Shown piece after piece: positions 41,608-49,393 of a stretch of 64,000 nucleotides of DNA (positions within the stretch are counted from its first letter, which is position 1; every line of letters begins with the position of its first letter). Origin of the DNA: Streptomyces sioyaensis. Its GTDB lineage: Bacteria; Actinomycetota; Actinomycetes; Streptomycetales; Streptomycetaceae. A program made the translations under genes and the position numbers. A model generated the notes under the pieces. It made no database searches, had not been told where the DNA came from, and was given only the letters and a program-made list of their open reading frames with translations. The stretch spans positions 62,001 to 126,000 of the forward strand of contig NZ_SDIF01000005.1 of NCBI RefSeq assembly GCF_004122735.1, written 5' to 3'.

Positions 41608-42687
41608 TCAGCTCCCCGTGGCCGTCCGCCACGCGTCGACGTACGACGTCAGGTTCTTGTCGATGTCCTGCCAGTCCGGCCGGAAGATCTCGACGTTCTT
41701 CATGATCGCGGCGAGCTGGGTGGCGTGGGCGTCGGTGGGCTTGATGTCCTTGCGGGAGGTGAAGCCGCCGCCGACGGCGGAGACCTGCCGCTGGACCTCG
41801 GGGGACAGCAGGTAGTCGAGGAACTTCTGGGCGTTGGCGCGGTGCGGGGCGTTCTTGACCAGGCCGGCGGCGTACGGCAGGGCGAAGGTGGTGGGCTTGG
41901 CGCCGGGCCGGGCGGCGGGGAAGAAGATGCCCTGGTTCGGCATCGACTTCAGGTTGGCGTAGTTCATCTGGACATCGCCGTTGGCGGCCAGGAGTTCGCC
42001 CTTGTCGGTCTTGGGGGCGAGCTGGCCGGTGGAGGAGGACGGGCCGACGTTGTTGGCCTGGAGCTTCTTGAGGAAGGCCATGGCCGGGTCCTGGCCGCCG
42101 AAGTCGTGCAGGGCCTTGATGAGCACGGCGGTGCCGTCGCCGGCGACGCCGGGCGTGGAGTACTGGAGCTTGTTCCTGAACTTCGCGTCCAGCAGGTCCT
42201 GCCAGGTGGCGGGGGCCTGCTTCAGCTGCTTCTTGTTGTAGATGAAGCAGAAGTAATTGTTGACGATCGAGGTCCACTTGCCGGCGGGGTCCTTGTCCGC
42301 GGCGGCGACCTGATCGGCGCCCTTGGGGCGGTAGGTGTCCAGCAGGCCCTTGCCGTCGGCCTGCTGGATGAACGGCGGGAGGGTGACGACGACGTCCGCC
42401 TTGGTGTTGGCGCGCTCGCGGGCCAGGCGCTGGACGGCCGCGCCGGAGCCGGACTCGACGTAGTTGACCTTGATGCCGGTCTTCTTCCGGAAGTCCTGGA
42501 AGACCTTGTCGTAGAAGCCGTCGCCCTTCTCGCTCTTGAGGCCGTCGGCGCTGTAGACGGTGATCTCCTTGGCGTCGGGGTCGGCGGTGGAGGCGCCGCC
42601 GCAGGCGGTGAGCGGGGCGCCGAGGGCGAGGGCGGCGCAGCAGGCGGCGAGCGGCTTGCGGAAGGGGCGGATGCCGGGCACGGACAT
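41608..42687 (-). CDS. 2-Aminoethylphosphonate-type ABC binding lipoprotein
   Basis: 359 residues. Signal peptide with lipobox LTAC (C29), then a PBP-2 type binding protein (EITVYSADGLKSEKG, VNYVESGSGAAVQRLARER, KADVVVTLPPFIQQA, NNYFCFIYNKKQL, LPYAAGLVKNAPH) resembling the PhnS component of 2-aminoethylphosphonate importers; Fe(3+)-binding proteins are related. It is the last gene of a minus-strand operon behind two permeases, an ATPase, a phosphonatase-like HAD and a FAD oxidase, which together support a phosphonate ligand. Confidence 0.8.
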   Translation of the reverse strand: MSVPGIRPFRKPLAACCAALALGAPLTACGGASTADPDAKEITVYSADGLKSEKGDGFYDKVFQDFRKKTGIKVNYVESGSGAAVQRLARERANTKADVVVTLPPFIQQADGKGLLDTYRPKGADQVAAADKDPAGKWTSIVNNYFCFIYNKKQLKQAPATWQDLLDAKFRNKLQYSTPGVAGDGTAVLIKALHDFGGQDPAMAFLKKLQANNVGPSSSTGQLAPKTDKGELLAANGDVQMNYANLKSMPNQGIFFPAARPGAKPTTFALPYAAGLVKNAPHRANAQKFLDYLLSPEVQRQVSAVGGGFTSRKDIKPTDAHATQLAAIMKNVEIFRPDWQDIDKNLTSYVDAWRTATGS

Positions 42688-42757
42688 GGCGGGGTAACTC
42701 CTGGTGAGTGCAAGGGGGTGCGTGCGAGGGGAGGAGAGGGCAAGGGATACGGCGGGG

Positions 42758-43555
42758 TCAGCGGTAGGAGGCCTTGGTGCGGAGGCGGGAGAGGCCGAGG
42801 AGGACCAGCAGGGTGGTGGCCATCAGGGCGACGGCCAGTGCGGCCCCGGTGAAGAGGGAGCCGCGGTCGGTGGCGGCGAAGATCTGGACCGGCAGCGGCA
42901 GCCAGTCCGGGGGATAGATCATCATCGTGGCGCTCAGCTCACCCATGGACAGCGCGAAGCACAGGCCGGCGGCCGCGGTGAGGGACGGCAGGAGCAGGGG
43001 GAGCTTGACCCGCCACAGGACGTGGACGGGGCGGGCGCCGAGGCCGGCCGCGCACTGTTCGTACGCCGGGTCGAGGCGGGTCAGTGCGGCGGTCACGGAC
43101 TGGTAGGCGAAGGCGGTGACCAGCACGGTGTGGGCGAGGATCACGATCTGCGGGGTGCCGTTGAGCAGGAGCGGCGGCCGGGAGAAGGCCACGAGGAGGG
43201 AGAGGCCGACGACCACGGAGGGGACGGCGACGGGGAGAAGGAAGAGGGCGTCGATGATCCGGCGGGTGCGGCGGGTGCGCTTCTCGGCGGCCAGGGCGGC
43301 CCAGGTGCCGGCGGTGAGCGCGGTGAGGCTCGCGGCGAGTGCGGTCAGCACGCTGGTGAGCAGCGCGTCGAGTGCGTCGCCGTGGGCGATGTCCCGGTAG
43401 TGCGCCAGGGTCGCGCCGGAGGGGAGGGCTCCGCTCCAGCCGGTGGCGAAGGAGGCGGCGACGATCACCAGCAGGGGCAGCGCGAAGACGGGGACGAAGA
43501 GGGCGAAGAAGAGGAGGTGGACGGCCCGGCGGGCGGACTTGCTAGGCACCAGCAC
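42758..43555 (-). CDS. ABC permease, PhnV-like
   Basis: 265 residues, about six membrane segments, with the EAA loop AYEQCAAGLGARPVHVLWRVKLPLLLPSL. GTG 43555 is preferred because GGAGG is eight bases upstream; GTG 43564 overlaps that site. Its start overlaps the previous permease gene by 14 bases. It forms the channel of the aminoethylphosphonate-type importer with the next permease. Confidence 0.8.
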   Translation of the reverse strand: MLVPSKSARRAVHLLFFALFVPVFALPLLVIVAASFATGWSGALPSGATLAHYRDIAHGDALDALLTSVLTALAASLTALTAGTWAALAAEKRTRRTRRIIDALFLLPVAVPSVVVGLSLLVAFSRPPLLLNGTPQIVILAHTVLVTAFAYQSVTAALTRLDPAYEQCAAGLGARPVHVLWRVKLPLLLPSLTAAAGLCFALSMGELSATMMIYPPDWLPLPVQIFAATDRGSLFTGAALAVALMATTLLVLLGLSRLRTKASYR

Positions 43556-44582
43556 GGTCAGCACCTCCGGTGCGGCGGGCGGGGCTGCCGCCCGTACGGG
43601 ACATCGCCGTCCGGTAGAGGGCGTAGAGCGCGACGGACAGCGCGACGTTGACGACGGCGACGACGCAGGCTCCGGTGTAGTCGCCGTCCAGAAGTGCCTT
43701 GGTGTAGACGAGCATCGGCAGGGTGACGACGTCCTTGGCGCCGGTGAAGAGCACGATGCCGAATTCGTTGAGGCCGAGGACCAGGACGAGTGCGCCGCCC
43801 GCCGCCAGCGAGGGCAGCGCCTCGGGCAGGATCACCGTCCGTACGATCCGCCACGGCCGGGCGCCCAGCGAGGCGGCGGCCTCCAGCTGTCCGGTGTCCA
43901 CCTGGGAGAAGGCGGCGAGCAGTGGACGCATCACGAACGGGGTGAAGTAGGTGACCTCGGCCAGCAGGACGCCCCAGGGGGTGTGGAGGAAGTCGAGCGG
44001 TCCGTGGGCGGCGCCGGTCACGTCCGTCCAGAGGCCGTTGGCCATGCCGACGGTGCCGTAGAGGAACAGCAGCGCGAGGGTGATCAGGAAGGAGGGAAAG
44101 GCGAGGAAGAGGTCGATGAAGCGGCTGAGCACCTTGCCGCCGGGGAACGGGACGAAGGCGATGACGAGGGAGAGCGCGAGGCCGAGGAGGAGTGCGCCGA
44201 CGGTGGCGCCGGCCGCGAGGAGCACGGTGTTCGTCAGGGCCGCCCGGAAGGAGGCCTGGGCGAAGACCGCGGTGTACGGGGCGGTGGAGTGGCCGCCGTC
44301 CTCCGGGGTGAAGGACTGCCACACCACCAGGGCCAGGGGGTAGAGGAAGACCAGGCCGAGGGCGGCGATCGGGGGCAGGGTCCACAGGGCGGCGGCGCCG
44401 GTGCGGCGGGAGCGGGTGCCGAAACGCGTACGGGGGCTCGCCGCGGCCCGGACCGGCGGGGCCGCCGTGACCGCCGCCCCCGTCCCGGTCCTGGCCGCGG
44501 CCGATTCGGTCCTCGCCGCCACCATTTCCGTCCCGGCCGCCCCCGTCCCGGTCCCGGCCGCGCCCGATTCCGTCCTAGGCAT
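43542..44582 (-). CDS. ABC permease, PhnU-like
   Basis: 346 residues. After a 50-residue N-terminal tail made of degenerate GTGAA/AART repeats come six membrane segments and the EAA loop QLEAAASLGARPWRIVRTVILPEALPSL. ATG 44582 overlaps the ATPase stop by eight bases. The repetitive N-terminus is coded by near-tandem GGCCGGGACGG-type DNA and is unlikely to be functional. It is a partner of the next permease in the same importer. Confidence 0.8.
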   Translation of the reverse strand: MPRTESGAAGTGTGAAGTEMVAARTESAAARTGTGAAVTAAPPVRAAASPRTRFGTRSRRTGAAALWTLPPIAALGLVFLYPLALVVWQSFTPEDGGHSTAPYTAVFAQASFRAALTNTVLLAAGATVGALLLGLALSLVIAFVPFPGGKVLSRFIDLFLAFPSFLITLALLFLYGTVGMANGLWTDVTGAAHGPLDFLHTPWGVLLAEVTYFTPFVMRPLLAAFSQVDTGQLEAAASLGARPWRIVRTVILPEALPSLAAGGALVLVLGLNEFGIVLFTGAKDVVTLPMLVYTKALLDGDYTGACVVAVVNVALSVALYALYRTAMSRTGGSPARRTGGADRAGA

Positions 44583-45735
44583 GGTGCGCACCGTCCTCCG
44601 TGAGCCCCGCCGGGATGAGCACCGCGTCCTCGGGCGCGAAGTGCAGGGCGATGTCCTCGCCCGGTGCGGGCGTCCGGCGCCGTTCGGGTACGTCGGCCAG
44701 GACGCGGTGGCCGTCGACGGAGACGTACAGCCGGTGGGTGGCGCCGCGCCACTGCACTTCGGTGATCGTGCCGCGCAGCGTGTTGCCGGGGCCGCCGTCG
44801 TGCGGGCGCTCGCCGAGGCCGACGAGGTGCGGGCGCAGGCAGAGGGTGGCGGCGGCGCCCCCGGCCAGGCCGTCGCCGACCGGAACCGTCAGCTGCCGCC
44901 CGGCGAAGTCGACGCCGCCACGGTCCGCCCGCACCGTCACCGGCAGCAGATTGGCGGTGCCGACGAAGGAGGCGGTGAACTCGGTGCGCGGGCGCCGGTA
45001 GAGCTCCTGCGGTGTCCCGCAGTCCTGCAGCCGGGCCCGGTCCAGGACGGCGATCCGGTCGGCCAGGGTCAGGGCCTCGATCTGGTCGTGGGTGACGTAG
45101 AGGATCGAGACGTCGGGCAACTCGCGGTGCAGCCGAGCGAGTTCGGCGAGCATGCCGGAGCGCAGCTGGGCGTCGAGCGCGGACAGCGGTTCGTCCAGCA
45201 GCAGGACGCCGGGGCGGATCGCGAGTGCCCGCGCGAGGGCGACCCGCTGCTGCTGGCCGCCGGACAGCTCCCGGGGGTGCCGGCCGGCGTACGCGGCCAT
45301 CCCGGTCATCTCCAGCGCCTCGGCGACCCGGCCGGGGATCTCGGCGCGCGGTGTCCTGCGCGCCCGGAGGCCGAAGGCGACGTTCTCGGCGACCTTCATG
45401 TGCGGGAAGAGCGCGTACTGCTGGACGACCATGCCGATGCCGCGCCGGTGCGGCGGCAGCCCGGTCACGTCGCGGTCGCCGATCAACACCCGCCCGGCGG
45501 CCGGCTGGACGAATCCGGCGACCGTCCGCAGTGCGGTGGTCTTGCCGGAGCCGGACGGGCCGAGCAGCGCCAGCACCTCGCCCGGTGCGACGGTCAGGTC
45601 GAGGGAGTCCAGGACGGTGTGCTCGCCGCGCCTGCCATAGGTGACACGGACGCCGTCGAAGCGGATGCCCGACGCGGGGCCCGGAGCCGCGGGGGCTTCC
45701 TTCCGGGTGGGTGCCGTGGCGGCGGGGGCGGGCAT
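44575..45735 (-). CDS. ABC transporter ATPase, PhnT-like
   Basis: 386 residues: Walker [11 protein letters not shown]-loop VVQQYALFP, signature LSGGQQQR, Walker B VLLLDEPLSALD, switch VTHDQ and a C-terminal TOBE-like domain (GTITEVQWRGATHRLYVSVDG). Such CUT-type ATPases serve aminoethylphosphonate, spermidine and iron importers; the operon context favours phosphonate. ATG 45735 follows the stop of the HAD gene by one base, so translation is coupled. Confidence 0.85.
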   Translation of the reverse strand: MPAPAATAPTRKEAPAAPGPASGIRFDGVRVTYGRRGEHTVLDSLDLTVAPGEVLALLGPSGSGKTTALRTVAGFVQPAAGRVLIGDRDVTGLPPHRRGIGMVVQQYALFPHMKVAENVAFGLRARRTPRAEIPGRVAEALEMTGMAAYAGRHPRELSGGQQQRVALARALAIRPGVLLLDEPLSALDAQLRSGMLAELARLHRELPDVSILYVTHDQIEALTLADRIAVLDRARLQDCGTPQELYRRPRTEFTASFVGTANLLPVTVRADRGGVDFAGRQLTVPVGDGLAGGAAATLCLRPHLVGLGERPHDGGPGNTLRGTITEVQWRGATHRLYVSVDGHRVLADVPERRRTPAPGEDIALHFAPEDAVLIPAGLTEDGAHHA

Positions 45736-45736
45736 C

Positions 45737-46459
45737 TCACACCACTCCCAGCAGCGCGGGCAGTTCGGCGACGGAGCCGAGGACGTGGGTGGCGCCGGCC
45801 GACTCCAGCTGCGCGCGGTCGTGCGCCCCGGTCAGCACGCCGGCGACGATCCCGGCGCCGGCCCGCCGCCCGGAGAGCATGTCGTACGAGGTGTCGCCGG
45901 CCACCGCGATCCGCCGGACGGAGTCGGTGGCACGGGTGCGCAGCAGCGCGGTGAGCACCATGTCGGGGTAGGGGCGGCCGCGGCCGCCCGCGTCGGCCGG
46001 GCAGAGGGTGAGGTCGGCCAGGTCCTGCCAGCCGAGCGCGGCGAGCAGGGCGTCCTGGGTGACCCGGGCGAAGCCGGTGGAGAGCACCACGGTGCGGCCG
46101 GCGGCCCGCAGTGCCTCGATCGCCTCGCGGGCGCCGGCGACCGGCGCGATCCGGCCGCCGTCGACCAGCTCCCCGTAGGCCGTCTCGAAGGCGGCGTTGG
46201 CACGCCGGGCGGCCGGCTCGTCACCGAAGAGATGACGGAAGACGGAGATCTTGGATTCGCCCATGGTGGCCCGTACGTAGGCGAGTTGCCGGGCGTGCTC
46301 GGCGCTGCCCGGCTCCACGCCCAGGCTGCGGGCGGCGGCGTCGAAGGCCTGCTCCACCAGGCCGCCGTCGGCAACGGTGGTGCCGGCCATGTCGAGGACG
46401 ACCAGCTGGATGTCGTCGGGGGCCGGGGTGTGGTCGGGGTGCGTCAACGGTCTCACCAT
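45737..46459 (-). CDS. Phosphonatase-like HAD hydrolase
   Basis: 240 residues. The nucleophile motif DMAGTT is that of phosphonoacetaldehyde hydrolase (PhnX) rather than general HADs. The cap holds MGESK, whose lysine aligns in position with the Schiff-base lysine of PhnX, and the acidic motif is GDTSYD. It probably cleaves the carbon-phosphorus bond of phosphonoacetaldehyde or a close analogue produced by the FAD oxidase encoded upstream. The ATG lies inside the end of the oxidase gene (ATGGTGA), giving translational coupling. Confidence 0.75.
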   Translation of the reverse strand: MVRPLTHPDHTPAPDDIQLVVLDMAGTTVADGGLVEQAFDAAARSLGVEPGSAEHARQLAYVRATMGESKISVFRHLFGDEPAARRANAAFETAYGELVDGGRIAPVAGAREAIEALRAAGRTVVLSTGFARVTQDALLAALGWQDLADLTLCPADAGGRGRPYPDMVLTALLRTRATDSVRRIAVAGDTSYDMLSGRRAGAGIVAGVLTGAHDRAQLESAGATHVLGSVAELPALLGVV

Positions 46460-47574
46460 CCCAGTTCGTTCGCGGTGGTCTCGGCGATTGCCGGGGAGCA
46501 GGTCATGCCGCGGCCGCCGGGCCCGGTGACCAGCCAGACGCCGTCGCGGGCCCGCTGGCGGTGCACAACGCGGGCGGTGTCGGTGCACTGTGCGTAGACC
46601 CCGGCCCAGCGGCGCCGGATACGGGGCAGCGGGCGGCCGAGGATCGACTCGACGACCCCGGTCAGGTGCTCGTAGGGCTCCTCGACGGTGTCGAAGGCGA
46701 ACGGCGCCTCGTACTCGTGGGTGTCGCCGATGGTCAGTCCGCCGTCGGCGCGCTGGACCATCAGCAGCTGCATCTTGTGTGCGGCGGCGGTCGGCGTCTG
46801 GGCCTGGCCGGCCTGGAGCGCGTCCAGGGCGTCGCCGCGGTAGGCCGGGTAGTAGCGGAAGCTGTCGGCGTCGGCGACGGAGGTGGTCAGCGGCTCGCCG
46901 AGCGGGTCGGTCTGCATCATCTGCAGCCGTACGCGGCGCACCGGCAGATCGGGGATCAGCTCCCGGACCAGCCCGCCGAGCCAGGCGCCGGTGCACAGGA
47001 GCACGGCGTCGCCGTGGTGGATCTCGCCGTGATCGTCGCGCACCGCACGCTCCCCCACCACCTCACGCACCTCCCGGCCGCCGAGGTAGCGGTACCGCCC
47101 GGACCCCAACAGCTCTTCCTTCAGGGCACGTTGGGCGATCCGCGGCTCGACGGCGGCGTCCCGCTCGCACCACAGCGCGCCGGTGAACCCGCCGCGCAGC
47201 GCGGGGTTGATCTCCCGCGCCTGCTCGGCGTCCAGCAGCCGGTACCCGCGGGCGGCGGCGTCCGGGCGGCGGGTGGCGGCCTCGGCGACCGCCCGCTCGG
47301 CGGCGTTCTTGACGACGGTCAGCGAGCCGATGGCACGGAACCCGAGCCCGGGCACCCGGGCACCGATCTCCTCCCACAACTCGCGGGCCCGCAGCGCGGT
47401 GGCCAGCTCCGCTCCCCCGGCGCGGCCGCTGACCCAGATCTGCCCGAAGTTACGCACCGAGGCACCACGGGCCTCGGCCTCCCGCTCGATGTGCAGGACG
47501 TCATGACCCCGCTCGACCGCCTGCCAGGCATGCATGGTCCCCAGCACACCGGCTCCGACAACTATGACTCGCAT
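46453..47574 (-). CDS. FAD-dependent amine oxidoreductase (TIGR03364-like)
   Basis: 373 residues of the DAO/glycine-oxidase fold: FAD motif VVGAGVLGTMHAW, GASVRNFGQIWVSG, then WLVTGPGGRGMTCSPAIAE at the C-terminus. This matches the TIGR03364-type flavoproteins found beside aminoethylphosphonate importers and phosphonatase-like HADs; relatives oxidise N-methylated or other aminoalkylphosphonates to the aldehyde. No PhnW transaminase is present in the window, so this oxidase would replace it. ATG 47574; ribosome binding site is weak. First gene of the operon. Confidence 0.75.
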   Translation of the reverse strand: MRVIVVGAGVLGTMHAWQAVERGHDVLHIEREAEARGASVRNFGQIWVSGRAGGAELATALRARELWEEIGARVPGLGFRAIGSLTVVKNAAERAVAEAATRRPDAAARGYRLLDAEQAREINPALRGGFTGALWCERDAAVEPRIAQRALKEELLGSGRYRYLGGREVREVVGERAVRDDHGEIHHGDAVLLCTGAWLGGLVRELIPDLPVRRVRLQMMQTDPLGEPLTTSVADADSFRYYPAYRGDALDALQAGQAQTPTAAAHKMQLLMVQRADGGLTIGDTHEYEAPFAFDTVEEPYEHLTGVVESILGRPLPRIRRRWAGVYAQCTDTARVVHRQRARDGVWLVTGPGGRGMTCSPAIAETTANELGW

Positions 47575-47648
47575 GCCCCAGACGGTCGCGACGGCGGGTG
47601 GCCCGCCAGTGGCCCGTTGGCGACGCGATGGTGAACGGGGCGGCAAGT

Positions 47649-47691
47649 TTGGCCTAGACCCGTTATCTTCTCGTGACATTGACGGGTCGAG
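47649..47691. promoter_or_regulatory. PhnF-like operator upstream of the phosphonate operon
   Basis: TTGGCCTAGACC (47649-47660) fits the TGGTCTAGACCA-like operators of PhnF-type GntR regulators, with a near-palindromic GGCCTAGACC core. A second inverted pair, GACCCGT (47657-47663) and ACGGGTC (47682-47688), overlaps it. The divergent regulator gene reads the other way across the next kilobase. Confidence 0.45.
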
Positions 47692-47738
47692 AGGGGTCGA
47701 GTGAGCCGGCTGTACGGCGCCGCGGCGGACGGGCCGCG

Positions 47739-48509
47739 TCAGCCCCCCGCCGGCGTCCCCAGATGCGTGGTGAAGGAGAAGCGGTCGCCCCGGTAGAGCG
47801 AGCGGACCCGTTCCAGGGGGTGGCCTTCGGCGTCCCGTGACAGCCGGTGGATCAGCAGCATGGGCAGGGCGCCCGGGGTGCCGATCAGCAGGGCCTCGCG
47901 CGGGGTGGCGAGGACGGTCTCCAGGCGCTCGTCGGCGTCGCCGAAGCCGATGCCGAGGCGCTGGTGGAGGTAGGCGTAGAAGGAGGAGTCCGGGTTGAAG
48001 TCGGTGGCCAGGTCCGGGACCCGGGCGACCGCGACGTAGGTGCTCTCCAGCCCGACCCGCTCCTCGTCGGCGAGCAGCACCCGCTCCATGTGCCATACGG
48101 CGTCGCCGACCGCCAGCCCCAGATCGGCGGCGAGCGCGGGCGGGCAGGGGAAGCGGTCGAGGGAGACGAGGCGCCGGCCGGGCTCGCGGCCCTGGTCCCG
48201 TACGCCTTCGGTGTAGCTCGCCAGGGACAGCGGCTGCGCCATCTTGGGGCCCGCGACGACCGTGCCGCGCCCCGCCCGCTGCAGCCGCCCCTCCAGGATC
48301 AGCTCCCGCAGCGCCTGGCGCAGCGTCTCGCGGGACACCGCGAAGCGCACCGCCAGCTCACGCTCGGCGGGCAACACCTCACCCTCGCCCAACTCCTCCA
48401 GCAGTGCGGCGATTTCGACCTTGGCCGCGTAGTACTTGGGAATGCGTCCGTGCTCGGGGATGCCGGACCGGATGGGTGCGCCAGGATCCTGGCCGTACGG
48501 GAACTCCAC
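47739..48509 (-). CDS. GntR/HutC-family regulator (PhnF-like)
   Basis: 256 residues. N-terminal GntR winged helix (LPAERELAVRFAVSRETLRQALRELILEGRLQRAGRGTVV) and a C-terminal UTRA ligand-binding domain (FYAYLHQRLGIGFGDADERLETVLATPREALLIGTPGALPMLLIHRLSRD). GTG 48509 has GAGGAT upstream. HutC-type regulators next to phosphonate genes (PhnF, PhnR) repress them until the substrate or phosphate state changes. It is followed by the phosphonate operon on the same strand, with the operator-like site between. Confidence 0.82.
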   Translation of the reverse strand: MEFPYGQDPGAPIRSGIPEHGRIPKYYAAKVEIAALLEELGEGEVLPAERELAVRFAVSRETLRQALRELILEGRLQRAGRGTVVAGPKMAQPLSLASYTEGVRDQGREPGRRLVSLDRFPCPPALAADLGLAVGDAVWHMERVLLADEERVGLESTYVAVARVPDLATDFNPDSSFYAYLHQRLGIGFGDADERLETVLATPREALLIGTPGALPMLLIHRLSRDAEGHPLERVRSLYRGDRFSFTTHLGTPAGG

Positions 48510-48563
48510 GCGGTGATCCTCGCACTACGGGCCAGTGAGCCGGGTGTGCGGGTGCGGGTTGGA

Positions 48564-48827
48564 CTAACCGTCGGCGTCCTCGCCGGGTGGCGTCGGCGGC
48601 TTCTTGGAGACGAAGGAGCCGAGGCCGGGCTCGGTGTAGATCAGGCCCTCGGCGCGCAGCCCGCGATGGACCTTCTGACCGGTGGACGTGGCGATGCCGA
48701 ATTCCTCCAGCAGCTCGACCACCGAAGGGACGCGGGTCCCGGGCTGATAGGTGCCGTCGTCGATGCGCTGGCGAATGATTCTGGCGACCTGGCGCCAGCG
48801 GGGCTCGTCGGGGGCAAATTCGATCAC
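48564..48827 (-). CDS. Small GntR-type DNA-binding protein
   Basis: 87 residues, essentially only a winged helix-turn-helix of the GntR/YtrA type (WRQVARIIRQRIDDGTYQPGTRVPSVVELLEEFGIATSTGQKVHRGLRAEGLIYTEPGLGSFV) without an effector domain. Such small GntR proteins are common in Streptomyces. GTG 48827 lacks a ribosome binding site; TACTTT on the minus strand just upstream may give a leaderless message. It is divergent from the small plus-strand genes at 48980 and 49051 and may bind the palindrome at 48876-48891. Confidence 0.75.
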   Translation of the reverse strand: MIEFAPDEPRWRQVARIIRQRIDDGTYQPGTRVPSVVELLEEFGIATSTGQKVHRGLRAEGLIYTEPGLGSFVSKKPPTPPGEDADG

Positions 48828-48875
48828 CTGACCAAAGTAAGCAGGGTGTCGCGTGCCAGGCGAGATGCAGCATGG

Positions 48876-48906
48876 GGTACCTAGGGGTACCAGGGTGCAG
48901 TAGAGT
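48876..48906 (+). promoter_or_regulatory. GGTACC repeat operator and -10 box
   Basis: GGTACC-TAGG-GGTACC (48876-48891) is an inverted repeat between divergent genes. TAGAGT (48901-48906) is a good -10 for the plus-strand unit; the repeat covers its -35 region, so a bound protein such as the neighbouring small GntR would repress. Confidence 0.45.
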
Positions 48907-48979
48907 CAGAGAAGGAAGAGCCCCGGCGGGTGGGCCAACACCCCCGGGGCGTGGCCAACGCTGCCCAAGGAGCGTCGAC

Positions 48980-49054
48980 ATGCCTCACCGTATCGCCCAC
49001 GCCATCGCCCGGTCAGGGGCACCGCTCCCCTCCCCCCTGGAGGCCGCCTCATGA
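48980..49054 (+). CDS. 24-residue leader ORF
   Basis: Short ORF (MPHRIAHAIARSGAPLPS...) with a strong ribosome binding site AAGGAG (48968-48973). Its stop overlaps the ATG of the next gene (ATGA at 49051-49054), giving textbook coupling. No family is known to me; it may set translation of the 111-residue protein. Confidence 0.45.
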   Translation: MPHRIAHAIARSGAPLPSPLEAAS

Positions 49055-49386
49055 GCGACCTCCTGCGACTTCTCCCCTGGTCAGGACCGGACGGCCGGCG
49101 CTGCTACGTATCGGCGGACTCCGGCGGGGGCCCGGTCTCGCGGCTCGCCGACCGGCTGGAAGAGCTTCAGCTCGACACCGGGGCGGAACTGCTCGACCAC
49201 GTCGAGGAACTCCTCCGCGCGCACCGGGTATCGGGCGATGAACTGCGGTTCTGCGTCCACAGGTTGGCCGAGGCGCTGCGGGACGCGTTACGCGTCGCCG
49301 AGAGCCGGGGCAGGCGGATTCCCGTGCCGGAAGACGAAATGGAGGACGAAATGGAAGGGCACCCCGAGCCGCCTGGCCTCTGCTGA
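49051..49386 (+). CDS. Small hypothetical protein
   Basis: 111 residues, not recognised. The N-terminal half is short strands (LLRLLPWSGPDGRRCYVSADS), the rest an amphipathic helical region (LADRLEELQLDTGAELLDHVEELLRAHRVSGDELRFCVHRLAEALRDALRVAESRG) and an acidic end. GGAGG lies before the ATG. Likely expressed with the 24-residue leader under a promoter at 48901; convergent with the ROK gene. Confidence 0.6.
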   Translation: MSDLLRLLPWSGPDGRRCYVSADSGGGPVSRLADRLEELQLDTGAELLDHVEELLRAHRVSGDELRFCVHRLAEALRDALRVAESRGRRIPVPEDEMEDEMEGHPEPPGLC

Positions 49387-49393
49387 CGCGGCC

